Positions 20,713 through 32,089 of a stretch of 64,000 bases of DNA are shown here, piece after piece. Numbering within the stretch: position 1 is the first letter of the stretch; each line of letters begins with the position of its first letter. The position numbers were made by a program, and so were the translations under genes. The notes below the pieces were generated by a model. It was not told where the DNA came from and made no database searches. It saw only the letters and a list, made by a program, of their open reading frames with translations. Source of the DNA: Pegoplata infirma (lineage: Eukaryota > Arthropoda > Insecta > Diptera > Anthomyiidae); contig OY992536.1 of the NCBI GenBank assembly GCA_963921195.1, positions 104,806,778-104,870,777 of the forward strand. Reading direction: 5' to 3'.

Positions 20713-21090
20713 TAAAGTAGATTGTGGCTCCAATCTAGTTTCAATCTATTAGATTGCCCATACAAATTTATTTTTTCCAATCTAGTAGTTTAGGCTCTAA
20801 TCGGCAAACGCAATCTTGTAAAGTTAAATACAACTCTGTATTTCTATTATTTCCATTTTCCAACACTGAAAAACATCGACACAAAGCCTGCGGTTTTGAT
20901 GACGCCGCCAAGTATGTTTATGCCGTCGCTGCCTTTTGACGCAGTCACACACATTTATTAACAACTTGTTGTTATAAATGCCAATCTTAATCTTCTCAAA
21001 TGTAAAAAATGCCAATGTAAACGGTAAAGATTGCAAAGTAGATTAAAATCGCAATTTCCTAGATTAGAAATCCAATGTAAACGCACTATA
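20713..21090 (+). mobile_element. 470-bp MITE, copy 3, missing its left end
   Basis: It has the same orientation as copy 1, starting at AAAGTAGATTGTGGCTCC and ending CCAATGTAAACGCACTATA. The first ~30 bp are absent and part of the middle is deleted (the GTCATTGTTATTTGTAAACG block). It directly abuts copy 2. Confidence 0.85.
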
Positions 21091-21629
21091 AGTCGATTTT
21101 ATTTAAGTTCAAACATTATAAATTTAAAAAAGGTCCAATAGTTTTATTCAGTGATCAAATAATTTTTCCAACAACAATCAGTAAAATTTTTTTAGTACAG
21201 TAGAAAAAAATCCACATTTTTACAAAAAATTGGTGGTCAAAGTAAAAAAAATGTGGATTTGTACTTAAAAATTTCACTTTTTGTTTGGGTTGTTGAAAAA
21301 ATTATTTGATCTCTGAATAAAAACTATTGGACTTTTTTTTAATTTCTAATGTTTAAACTTGGAAAAAAATCGACTTAGAAATATGTTTTAAAAATGTTCT
21401 GAAAAATGTATATAAATAATTTGATTTTCCAGATCGACCCTCGTACCATATTTATTATTTACTCAATCTGGACGCTATTAAGCTTAAATTAAAACTTTAT
21501 AAATTACCTACATAACATTTTTTAAAACAATACTAGTTTGATATTTATAACGTTTAGTATTGTTATCTTTAACAAATAACATCTACTATAAAAAAGTTTC
21601 CAATGTATTGTCGCCCACTGCACGTATTT

Positions 21630-21858
21630 TAAAATTATCCAAATGTATTTTAAAATTTTCCAAATGTTGTTAAAAAGTTTCCAAATGTATTTTTAAAATT
21701 TCCGAATCTATTTTAAAGTTGTCAAAATATATTTTAAAATTGTCCAAATGAATTTTAAAATTGTCTTTATGTATTTTAAAGTTGACCAAATGTATTTTAA
21801 AAGTTTACAAATGTATTTTAAAATTGCCCATAAATTTGGAAATTTTTAAAATACATTT
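21630..21858. repeat. 21-bp minisatellite, middle cluster
   Basis: Units of the TTTTAAAATTGTCCAAATG type run from the end of the palindromic element to the start of the 4.5-kb fold-back, changing orientation near 21840. Confidence 0.8.
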
Positions 21859-24800
21859 GAATGTATGTGTGGAACAAGGTGCTAAAATCCAATTTTTGAA
21901 AATCGAGTTTTTTTTGCAAAATCATGCCTTCCTACAATAGTTCGACCTATTTCTAAACAAATTTGTTAAAAACTTCATAGTTTTCTGTCATAAAAGTGAT
22001 CTTAAAAGTTCAATTTTAACTATTTTTGGGAGTATTTTATATTTTTTGCATGATACTAACATGTGTTTTGCAGCCAAACTAAAGGTTATGTATTTAAATT
22101 CTTACATGTGAAATGGTTAACGTGTAGAAAACATACTAGGCTTTAACATGTACCCGTTGGATTGGCAAAAAACGCTTTATTATCTAATCTATCGATAGTT
22201 AAAGTGTATACTGGAAAAAGGTGCTATATCCATATAAAAACAAAATATTGTTTTACGTATTACTAAGGGTGGATTTTGATAATCTATCAAATTTTTAAGT
22301 TCAAATTTTAAAATTTAATGGTAAGTAACTTATATCATAATCTGTGCAAATTTTTTAACCCATTATGTGAAAATTTGTTTCAAATAAACAATATAACAGT
22401 TATATTTTTTTGTAAATTAACTGCTTTTTATTTCTTTTATCTAAAAATGATTACTGCTAGACCCCGTCTAAATTTTGCAGAATTCATCACGCTAAATTTA
22501 AATTTTTAAAAAATAACACAAAAAACTTAAAACTACTTGGCAAATGTATTGAAATTCCAAGTAGAAATTGTAACATAGCACCTTATTCCACTAGAACAAA
22601 ATTTCAGATGCATTTTTTTGCTACTTCCGCTCATTTGTTTTTAATGAAATTTTATACATAGATGCATATCGTCACCACAAATGCAAAACAACGTAACAAC
22701 ACTTTTTAGAATTTTACAGGAGAAGCAAAAAACGTTATTAATTGCAAAATTTTTGCAATATAAAAGACTTTTGTGAAGTGTTGGCTTAAAAAACAGCGAT
22801 AAATCCATTTCTGAAATAAAAAAGTTGTTTTTGTTAATATTTTTTGAGATATGTGGGTTACGTTTTTCGTGGAATCGTATTTTGTAAACCAAAACGACGT
22901 AACATCACAAAGTTGAATAAATTGCTAATTTTTTAGAAATAGTTCAGCCATTCAGTAAGTGTTGGACCGAGAGCCATGAAATTTGTAGTGGTAATAGCTA
23001 ACGTATTTTCGAGCTTAAGTTTGGAAGTTGGAGTCCAGCGAATGAACGGGGGAGGCAGCAGAACCCCCCAAAGTAGGGCACCTTTTGTATAGGAACACTT
23101 AAAACAATTGCCATTTTTTTTTTGTTTGTTATCATATTTCTTAAGAAAATATATGCGGACAATGTACTAGTAGCGGCCTAAAAAACCTCTTTAGTGGGAG
23201 TGGTTATCTCTTATACTTTCCGAGATAGAACCATTTTAAAATTTATAATTTAAAAATTTTACCGATCCGGCTCCAGTTTTTTGCTAATAGCAAAGCCGCA
23301 TTTATTCCAATTTATTTTAAACTAATTTCATTTGAAAACTATATAGATTTCTGATTAAAAAAAAACAACAAACCGATATCTTGTTTTAGTCCGAAAATAC
23401 ATTATTTTAAAGTTAAAAATTAAAAAAAAAACGTTTTTTTTTTTGTACAACACTCTTTTGACTCTAGATAAAAAGTTTCGTTCAGAACATGTTGATTGTT
23501 TTTACTAGTCTGAAACCTCGTGTAGATGAGTTTAAATCAGAAATATAATTCGAGACTAAATATTGCGTCCGCCAGCACCATCCAAAATTGGCCTAATTTT
23601 GGCTGCCGCCTTTATTTTCCTTATAGTTAAATTTAACTAAATTTTATGAAAATTCATGAAATTTTTTATCAGTGTAGAGAGATGAAAGATAATTTTATAA
23701 AAATTTCATTTTGTATGGATGCTTCCTTCGGGAGTAACGAGAAGGAGTAGAACTGTTAGGAAAAATATTGGGTTCTAAAAATGAATTGGGTTCAATCTTT
23801 CATTGAACTTCTTTAGAAGCGACCCCGAGGCAATCGTTGGTGCTTTTTTACCCTTTAGTGCCACTTTTTTGCCAAAACAATTGCCTAGGAGTCGCTTCTA
23901 GAGGGGTGCAATGTAACCTAACCCCCATTCATTTTTACAAGCCAAGAAAGATTTAAGCATACATGATTTCAAAATTTTAGATTTTTTTCCATTCGTTTTT
24001 GGTTCTTAAACATTTTAAATGATTTAATTCCATATTCGCATTCATTAAAACTATAGATACATTTTTCGTTTTTCCTATACAATTTATCTGTCAAAATAAA
24101 ACGCCGTTTAAATTTGACGTTTAACGTATGGAGAAAACGAATAAATAAACTGGACCATGATCACGTAAAGTGAGAATTAACTATCGACGTCGTCAAAACG
24201 ATGAATTGGCTTCACGTAACTCGATTTTTCAATAATCGTATGTTCGAAATCGTCTTTTTTGGCTTCATGTAAGCTCAAAATCGTTTAACAAGAATCGTTA
24301 AATCGACTAAAAATAAACGATATCAAAATAGGTGTCGTGTTGCACAGTTTTTTGCTTAAATAAAAACAAAATTGTTATTTAATGAATTATTTTATACTTT
24401 TATTTAAAATAATAATGATTTCCATTCAAAAAATTATTAAAAACATAATAAAATAAGCATTTTACATTCAGCGATTTTTTGATGCTTCAGTATATGGGGG
24501 AGCAGTTAAAGTTTAACACTTGGTTTGTAACACCGTCAATAAATTTTAATATACATTTTTTTTTTGAAAAGTCATTTTTATAACGATTTTATTTAATATA
24601 TTCACTTATATTCACATTAAATATTCAAAATTATTAAATAAAAATTTATCACACACATTCCAATTGGATGCATTTAACATATGCATGTAGGGGTGTAAAA
24701 ACCAAATTCTACAATTGAGCTTAATATACACTAATTTATCACACTTATATCAATAGCAAATACTAAATTAATTTATTAATGAATTTGGTAAAAAAATCAC

Positions 24801-26376
24801 TTTAATATTTTGTTTAAATAGTATTTTGATAATTTTTTTATTTTGCAAAAATTAATAACAATGCGAAAATAACAACAAAACAAAACGTCAAATTTTCAAT
24901 TATTGTCTTCGAATTATGTTCGAAACGATACGTTAGTGATGTGCTTACGTGAAGCAACAAAAAATCATCATCGTTCAATCGTCGATAGACGACACTCACT
25001 TTACATGATCACAGTCCTGGTTTAAATGAATGCGAATATGGTATAATATCGTCAATATCTTCAAAAACAAAACTTAAGCATTTGCTTTGCATCTTTCAAA
25101 AAAAAACTTCGAGACCTCCAAAATTTAAAAAAAACCTTTATACTTAACATTTTTTATATAAAATCTTTCAGATTTTATAAAATACTTAAGAGTTTTTATA
25201 AAAGGTAAGGGCTTATCAACATATTTAAAGAATTTTGCTGTAGTAAAGATCCAAAAAAATTAAAGTTTTTGATCTCACTTGGTTAAAAAAAAATATTTAG
25301 AACCCGAAGGTTTTTTATAAGAAAACGGTATGATTTTTTTTTTGTTAACTTAAAGTTTTACCTCAGAATCAAAGGGTTGGCTTTGGAAAGAAAATTTTGA
25401 AGTTTTAAATTTTTTTTAAGTTCTTGAAATTGGTTTTGGTATAGGAAAAGTTTTAGGAAGAAACGACACATTTTTTTAAAAAAAAATCTGTGTATTCTTA
25501 GGAAAAACTTTCCAATTGAACTGGTAAATTACACAGAATTTTAAACAGGATTCGAAAAACCTGCGGATCTAGCTATTTTCATTTACAAAAAAAAAACGAC
25601 ATTTTAAAATTCAATTTTTCAAAACTAATTTTAAATAGAAGATACGTTCTTTTTTAACAAAGGCAAACATTATGTCAATTCGATTACCAAAAATTCAAAC
25701 TATTTTTTTTGAATTTGTTAGGTTTGAATTTGTTTACTTTTTGTATTAAAAATTTCCAGCTGTAGTAAAAATAGTAAAAAAGAGTAGATTGTCGTAACGT
25801 AATCGAACGGACCTAATAAATTAAAACAAAAAATATTTGGTTAAAAAAACGATAAATTAAAAAAAAACTTATACAATTTTGGAAAAATTTAAGAGATACA
25901 TTTTTTGAAAATTTTATGTAAATTTTAATCTAAAATATTCATTCAATTTGTATGGTATCAATATTTATGCGATTTCAATATATAAAAATATATTGAAATA
26001 TATTAATATTTGCTCCATTACATATAAATTGTGTGTGTAACACTGCTGTTACGTTGTTTTGGTTTATGAAATGCATGCACTTGCTGATACGTTTTTTTGT
26101 TTATTGTTAATAAATTAGCAAATTTTTGAACTTTGACTTCCAAAATTTTCCAGAGACATGTAGTTTAGTCAAATGCATCATAATCAATAAAAAACTCGAT
26201 TTTGATTTTTTTGTTGTTACGTTGTTTTGCATTTAAGGTGACGATATGGTCCATCTTCGTCGAGCTGCAAAAAGAAATTTCAATAAAATATTTTTTTTCG
26301 CGACTTATTTAGTTTTTTGCTTCTCCTGAACAATTTGGTTTTTGGATTATAGCACCTTGTTCCACACCCACATTCA
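21859..26376. mobile_element. 4.5-kb fold-back element
   Basis: GTGTGGAACAAGGTGCTA near 21867 is matched by TAGCACCTTGTTCCACAC near 26350-26367. Further mirrored blocks lie inward: CATATCGTCACC with ATGCAAAACAACGTAACAAC (22667-22700) against GTTGTTACGTTGTTTTGCAT and GGTGACGATATG (26212-26248), and AGGAGAAGCAAAAAAC against GTTTTTTGCTTCTCCT. The long interior has no convincing gene. A short hairpin with arms GAAGCGACCCCGAGGCAAT and ATTGCCTAGGAGTCGCTTC sits at about 23817-23900. Confidence 0.72.
24147..25022. mobile_element. ~875-bp inverted-repeat element inside the fold-back
   Basis: CTGGACCATGATCACGTAAA is mirrored by TTTACATGATCACAGTCC. The arms run about 110 bp with shared ATCGACG, GGCTTCACGTAA and ATGTTCGAAA blocks. 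Just outside, CCATATTCGCATTCATT (24031) and AATGAATGCGAATATGG (25026) pair as well, giving another inverted level. Confidence 0.72.
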
Positions 26377-26800
26377 TTTGGTCAACTTTAAAATACACAT
26401 AGACAATTTTAAAATTCATTTGGACAATTTTAAAATATATTTTTACAGTTTTTAAAAACATTTTGACAATTTTTAAATACATTTGAACAATTTTAAAATA
26501 CATATGGTCAATTTAAAAATACATTTGGAAAATTTTAAAATACATTTGGACAATTTTTAAATACATATGGACTATTTTAAAATACATATAGACAATTTTT
26601 AAATTTATTTGGACAATTTTAAAATACATTTGGACAATTTTATAATTAATTTTGACAATTTTAAAATATATTTGGACAATTTCAAAATACATAAGGACAA
26701 TTTTTAAATTCATTTGGACAATTTTAAAATTCATTTGGACAATTTTAAAATATATTTGGACAGTTTTAAAATACATTTGGACAGTTTTGTAATACAATTG
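26375..26800. repeat. 21-bp minisatellite, right cluster, about 20 units
   Basis: Near-regular ACAATTTTAAAATACATTTGG units run to the terminal CAATTGGAAATGGACC. The last block, CCATTTCCAATTG in inverse, also ends the array at 44188, suggesting a defined array terminus. Confidence 0.9.
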
Positions 26801-26984
26801 GAAATGGACCATTTTCACTGTGAGTCACTGTAAGTAAAAATAAAATTAAAATACTCTTGAAATACAAAAATGTATGTATTAAATTTTAGAATGATTAACG
26901 TAAAAGGTCAATTTAAATTCAAATATACTAATTTTAAATTTTCAAATAAATCTAGCAAAAAAAAATCCAAATATCTTTGCAAAT

Positions 26985-27390
26985 CAAGGAATTTGCCTTG
27001 AAATGGCATCAATTCGTTAGTGCATATTTTTTGCATATTTTGCTAGTATTCTGCTATAAATGAATATTTTTAGGTCATATTTTGTATAAAATTTGAGTTT
27101 TAACTTATTTTTTCCATTTTTTTAACTTTTTGTAAACATCATTAATTTTCCTGTTGGGCAGGCCTCACAATTTTTTTTTTGTGGTCAAATATTTGTCTGA
27201 ACGAAATGTTTTTTTTTTGTAAATAATCTAACAAAGTAAATAATTTTAAAAATCTCTTTTGTTTTTAATTTTTTTCCAAAATGTAAAACTTCACAATGTT
27301 TTTTTAATTTTTAGTGCATATTTCAGTATTTTTAGTGCATATTCATACACTAAAACATAGTTTTTTAGTGTATGAAGGTCATGTCCCTAA
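26985..27390 (+). repeat. dispersed repeat C (related to the 14880-15240 arm)
   Basis: It shares CAATTCGTTAGTGCATA, ATTTTGCATATT and TATTCTGCTATAAATG with 15150-15215, followed by similar T-rich sequence. No gene is present. The 26833-26984 stretch is AT-rich and unassigned. Confidence 0.6.
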
Positions 27391-27695
27391 TAACACAGTG
27401 ATACAAAATCGAACTTTCGGAATAGGAATGGGATGAAACCAAAAGCAAATAACAAAACCCTCAAGGCCTTTTTTTTTGGTCAGAGCTATATTTTTTTTAC
27501 ACACATTTAAAGTTGGTGATTTTAAAGCATATAAAGTTTTTGTGTACTAAACATGTCCTACTTTAAGGGCCCCTGATGGTGCCATTATTGAACATGTAGG
27601 GTCCAGCTTCCAAACATAAGCTCAAAATTAATTTAGCTATAACTGGTATGAATTTTACTGCAATCGGTCCAGTACTTATTTACTGAATAGCCAAA

Positions 27696-28436
27696 CAGAG
27701 ATGCCAACTATTTGAGAACAAAACGCGCACTAAAATTTTATAAACGGGTAAAACGCGCAAATTTGCTTGAAAAAAAGGGTAAAAAAGCATTGGACTGTTT
27801 TTTAAATAGATAAAAAAATAATATTTTTTTTTAAACAAAATTTTTGATAAGTTTGTTGGTTAAACTTTTAAGCAACCGATATAAATCGTTCTACAATTTT
27901 ACATGGTCTGCATTTTCCGCTTTAAAAGCCAAATTTAGTCTTTGAACTTCACCTAGAACAGAATTCAAATATTAAGCCAAAATACAAAAAAAACCTACAA
28001 AGAATGGCAGTTTTTTTAGAGGTTGGTTTAGTTCTTCAAGTGAAAACATTTTCGCCTTAGTCAGACTTTGCCCTTAATACGACTTAATACGACCAATGGT
28101 TATTGACCATAATAATAAATTCGTTCCTCAGATAAACAGACGGATATTCAAAAAATGTCTTTGAATCGATCCAAAATCAATAAAAAATATACTTTGTGAA
28201 GTCTCCGACTAATATTTCGATGCGTTACACTCGAAATAACAATCTAAGTATACCGCCATACTTTATTTGGAGGCTATAAAAATTACTTTTAAAAAGCACT
28301 AAAAGCACCAACTGAAAATTTAAAAAGCACCAAGTTAGTGCGTTTTTCTAATTTGGCACTAGGTCAAAAATTTTCGCGTTTTGACACATCAAAAAGCACT
28401 AGATCTAGCGCGAAAAGCACTAAGTTGACATCCCTG
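27696..28436. mobile_element. 741-bp hAT-like element, 8-bp TSD TAGCCAAA
   Basis: It starts CAGAGATGCCAACT and ends AGTTGACATCCCTG, with inner GCGCACT/AGCGCGAAAAGCACT similarity. TAGCCAAA is perfectly duplicated at 27688-27695 and 28437-28444. CAG...CTG ends plus an 8-bp duplication are hallmarks of hAT elements. It carries a DINE-1-like fragment and no transposase. Confidence 0.9.
28020..28265 (-). mobile_element. DINE-1/Helentron-like fragment
   Basis: Read in reverse it gives CGAAATATTAGTCGGAGAC, AAGTATATTT, and ATCCGTCTGTTTATCTG, then AGAACTAAACCAACCTC. These are the same blocks as at 12240-13270 and 63526-63970. It is nested in the hAT-like element. Confidence 0.6.
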
Positions 28437-28750
28437 TAGCCAAATTAATAAAATAAACCACTGTACACCGTTGCGTATGATTGTTATTTAAAGACAATTA
28501 AAAAATAAACCACTGGACACCGTTGCGTATGAGTGTTATTTAAAGGCAATTACAATATTAATCATACGCCACTAATACAGTTTTCAAGCATTTATTATTA
28601 TAATTATAATAAAATTTCACTAACTTCAAATGCGTGTAAAAGAAATCTAGCTCTGAGCTAGAAAAAAACCTTGAGGGTTTTGTTATGGAATATGTCAACT
28701 TTAATTTGCTTTTAGTTTCATCCCATTCCGATTTAGGGTGTTGCACTGTG

Positions 28751-29518
28751 TAATTATATATAATTTGATAAAAATAGTTTTTAAAATATTTAAGAAGTTT
28801 AAAAAAAATTTAAATATTTTATTTAAAAATAATATTTTTAACTAAAGTAAAAAATTCAAAATTTAAACGCATTTTAAATTTTTCTTGTTTATCCTCATCT
28901 GATTTAACGTTAACAATTCCTTATTTAATTTAATATTGTAAAGAATTTTTTCGAAAAGTAAAATAAGAATTGTACAACTATTTTTCCAAAACTATTAAAA
29001 TTGAATTTATTTATTATTTTTTTTTTTGTTTTTTTTTTTTTTTAACAAATAGTAAAACTAGTTTGTAATACACAGTTAACGAAAGTGTAATGAATTTATT
29101 ATATTTTTTATTACTTTAATAAACTTTTTTATCAAAAAAATATTTGTTTAAGCATTTTTTTTAAAGCAGTTTCAAGTAAAAAATAATTTGCCATAAGAAG
29201 GTATAATTTTTGCACTGGACCAAAGGAATTTGTAAAATAATTTTGTTTTTGATCCGCTTCTTTTTTGTGGATGTGGATATAAAAAAATATTTAATCAATG
29301 AAAAATCATAATAAATGCACATTTATCACAAGGGAAAATTTTGTCCCAGCGTCTTCTGCAGACATCCACAAAAAAATATGCATGTTGATATGATTAAGTT
29401 GCAGAAGAGCCTTTAATGACGCATTTTGATATTTTTACAAAAGAAAAAAGTGAAAAACGTCAAGACCTAACTTAAGGTTTATTTGTAAATAAAACCATTA
29501 AAAAAAATTAAAAAAATA
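28751..29518. other. AT-rich stretch without recognised features
   Basis: Long A/T runs only. No ORF with protein-like composition, no clear repeat structure, no RNA gene seen. Confidence 0.6.
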
Positions 29519-30422
29519 TATCGTCGAACTATATTCAATAAATGCCAACTCGAAAAAGCTTACTGTTCAGGAGAGCTAAAAAACAAGTTATTTCGCATAT
29601 TATTGTAACTAAAAACAATGTACCTTCCATAAGATGATTTAAATATTCTAAATAATTTTTACATATGCCAAAAATTTTATATTTTGCACTTGTTTGCGTA
29701 TTTTTCAGAGTTGGCATTTATTACTATGACAAAAAAAATATTTTTTTAGAGTTGGCATATTTTGTCGGAAAATAAAAATAATTTTTTTTTTGAAAAATTT
29801 TTATAATTTTTTTTTTTTGGTTTTTGTTATCCTTAGTACGGTAATTGCAAAAACTGGAAAAAAAATTAAAAATCTTTGCATATTTCTTAAAGTTACTAGT
29901 CTCAGGGTAGTCAACTTTGAGACTCTGTAACTCACGCTGTATTGTAATAGGGTCACTCCAAACAAGCTATTTTGAGAGCTTATATCATTGACTTTATTTG
30001 CCCCAGGCATAATGTTTCAATCTGATAAATAGTTTGAAATTTACATAAATAAAAGCATTTTTTTTTTGCAAACACTATTTACCGATATTTTCAAAATGGC
30101 AATATCTCGAGAACCAGTCATTAGAAATCAAAATCTTTACAAGATTCGTGTTCAGCATGGCAAATGCAATAAGAAATGTGATCTTATTTAAAAAAAAAAA
30201 AAAAATTGTAAATTTACAATGGGAGTTGGCATTTATTTTCACCAAAAAAATATGTACTTTGAGTTAGCAGAATAACAAAAATGGATGTAAAACGACAACA
30301 AATTATTTTTTTTGCTCTGCAATTTTTATGACAGATAGGTATTACATAGGGGAGCTATTTGCCATCGGAAACTCATTTCGGTCAAATTTGAGTTGGCATA
30401 TTTTGAATATAGGTTCACGATA
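29519..30422. mobile_element. ~900-bp TIR element (family D), GAGTTGGCAT motifs
   Basis: TATCGTCGAACTATATTC and ATGCCAACTC at the left are mirrored by GAGTTGGCATATT and GAATATAGGTTCACGATA at the right. GAGTTGGCAT recurs internally at about 29709, 29752, 30222 and 30391. A partial inverse copy lies at 59085-59575, sharing GGAGTGACCCTATT and AGCTTTTTCGAGTTG blocks. Confidence 0.7.
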
Positions 30423-30540
30423 TAAATTTATTAAAAAAAAAAATGATTTAAAAAATCCCAAAAAAAAAATCTGTTTTAATTTGTAAATTAATAAAAATTA
30501 TTTATTATTCGACGTTTAAAATTCTATTTTGAGAAAGATT

Positions 30541-30690
30541 ACACTGTGCAACAAATTTGGGGTCTTCGAGTGTATCTTGAACGGGACCAAAAAAAATTGA
30601 AGTATAGCAATAGAAGAAAAAAACCTCTTAGCTCGAGTTCTTTTTTTTTGGCCCACTGAAGTTTTTAATTTTTTTTCAAAGTCGTTTTGA
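30541..30690 (+). repeat. dispersed repeat E, second copy
   Basis: ACACTGTGCAACA, TTTTTTGGCCCACT and CTTAGCTCGAGTTC match 6270-6425 in inverse. From 30690 to 31338 there is AT-rich sequence with a short GC-rich GTACCGGTATTGCCG island near 31070-31150 and no gene. Confidence 0.5.
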
Positions 30691-31338
30691 ATAAGTCAAA
30701 AAAAGTATAAAATCGAATTCTGAGGCATATAATAATGGAATTCACGTCAGAAATTTTAGTCTTGCAAAATTGCGCAATGTCAAAATTGCAACTTTTTTTG
30801 CTTGTTTCTTTGTGAATAAAAGCATTTGTATTTATATTAAAATAAATTGCAAATCTTTTCTTGCAGCTACGCATTATATAAAAGGTAATAGAAAAATAAA
30901 AATTTTATTAAAATTTTTTTTTAAAAAAAATGTTGCAATATTGCACTGTTGCAAGGGTCAAAAAATTCTGAAGTGAATACCCTGAATGTTAAGACATTTC
31001 TTAATTCTTATGAATATAGTTTTTTTACTTGTTTTTACTTTTTTTTTTATATTAAAATAATACTGGTACGTACCGGTATTGCCGCTTCGGTACCGTTACA
31101 GAACGATCTAAATACCGATACTCTCACCGAAATAAAATACAAATTATCACCGTTACACGTAGTTGGGCAATGATCATAATTTGTATGGAATAATGATTCA
31201 ATGAAATGGATTTAATTGAGCATTTTATATGAAAAATTCAATGACTCAATGATTCAGGTCCAACTCTGCCGTTACACTTACCCTTACTGTTAATCGTTTT
31301 GGTAACCAACTTTTGGTTCCGCTAAAATAAAGAGCATT

Positions 31339-31665
31339 TTTTATACCCTCCACTAAGTGATAGAGGGTATATATAAGTTTGTCATTCCGTTTGTAACTCA
31401 TCCAAATATCGGTCTGGGACCCCATTAAGTATATATATTCATAATCCCCGATCGATTTTAAAACGGACAGATGGACATAACGATGTCCATCTGTCCGTCT
31501 GTTTGTGGAAATGGCGATCACGGCCAAAATATTACACGGAGATGACTGAAACTAAACATATTTATTGGAAGTTCTCCCGAGAAGTTTGGTATTGGATTTA
31601 AGCGATATCGGTTCAGCGGTTCAAAAGTTATGAACGCAAATGTAAGTACACCTCAAAAATTTTAG
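31339..31665 (+). mobile_element. DINE-1/Helentron-like repeat
   Basis: It opens with TATACCCTCCACTAAGTG and GAGGGTATATATAAG, then CCAAATATCGGTCTGGGAC, AAGTATATATATTC and GTCCATCTGTCCGTCTGT. This order is characteristic of the DINE-1 family of flies. An extra inverted GGACATAACGATGTCC lies inside. From 31666 to 32089 nothing further is recognised. Confidence 0.75.
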
Positions 31666-32089
31666 TACATTAAACATAACCTTAAAATACAAAATACTTT
31701 AATTCGGCTGATGGATGACATTTGTGAACAAAATTGAACACCAAATGGTATTTAAACAAGTACGAACATATTTTTTGATAAAAAAAGAAAAAAATCGCGG
31801 ATTTTTTTTTTTCGCGGAATTGTTTTTTTAAAAATTTTTTTTTTTTCAAGTGATTTCCTTTTAAATAAAGTTTTTGCAATAATCTTTTTGAAATTGTGGA
31901 GGCTATCACTACATTCGGCAATGCCGAATTTAACTTTTTTACTTGTTTTTAAATATTTCTGCTTTTTAAGAGCTTAAATATTGTTTTGTTTTTTGGTTGC
32001 CCATAACTTTACTTACCTTTATCATCATTTGATTTCTAACTCTAATTAAATTGCTAAATATTTTTTTTTATATTACTTTAGATTTATTT

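Larger units (their letters stand above)
19484..21620. mobile_element. 2.1-kb palindromic TIR element holding three MITE copies
   Basis: CAGTGGGCGACCATACATTG at the left is matched by CAATGTATTGTCGCCCACTG at the right. The arms stay complementary for roughly 240 bp, including ACTATAAAAAAGTTTCCAAT and GCGTCCAGAWTGAGTAAATA. The left flank is TA; the right flank is CA, so a TA duplication is likely but damaged. Three MITE copies fill the loop region. Confidence 0.8.
18308..26832. mobile_element. 8.5-kb nested fold-back complex
   Basis: CTCACAGTAAAAATGGTCCA at 18316 is matched in inverse by TGGACCATTTTCACTGTGAG near 26806-26825. Between them lie mirrored 21-bp arrays, a 2.1-kb palindromic element (19484-21620) and a 4.5-kb fold-back (21859-26376) with its own inner inverted element. 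Whether all of this was ever one mobile unit is inference. No transposase ORF was found. Confidence 0.5.
27394..28750. mobile_element. 1.36-kb TIR element, CACAGTG termini, TAA TSD
   Basis: CACAGTGATACA (27394) is mirrored by TGTTGCACTGTG (to 28750). Inner blocks GGAATGGGATGAAAC and ACAAAACCCTCAAGG are mirrored too. TAA flanks both ends, the 3-bp target expected of PIF/Harbinger-type elements. The interior holds a hAT-like insertion and a tandem ~60-bp unit with CACCGTTGCGTATGA near 28460-28560. Confidence 0.75.

Noticed and set aside
26309..26818. FKIVQMYFK-type repeat ORFs
   Set aside because: Same cause: 21-bp minisatellite translated.
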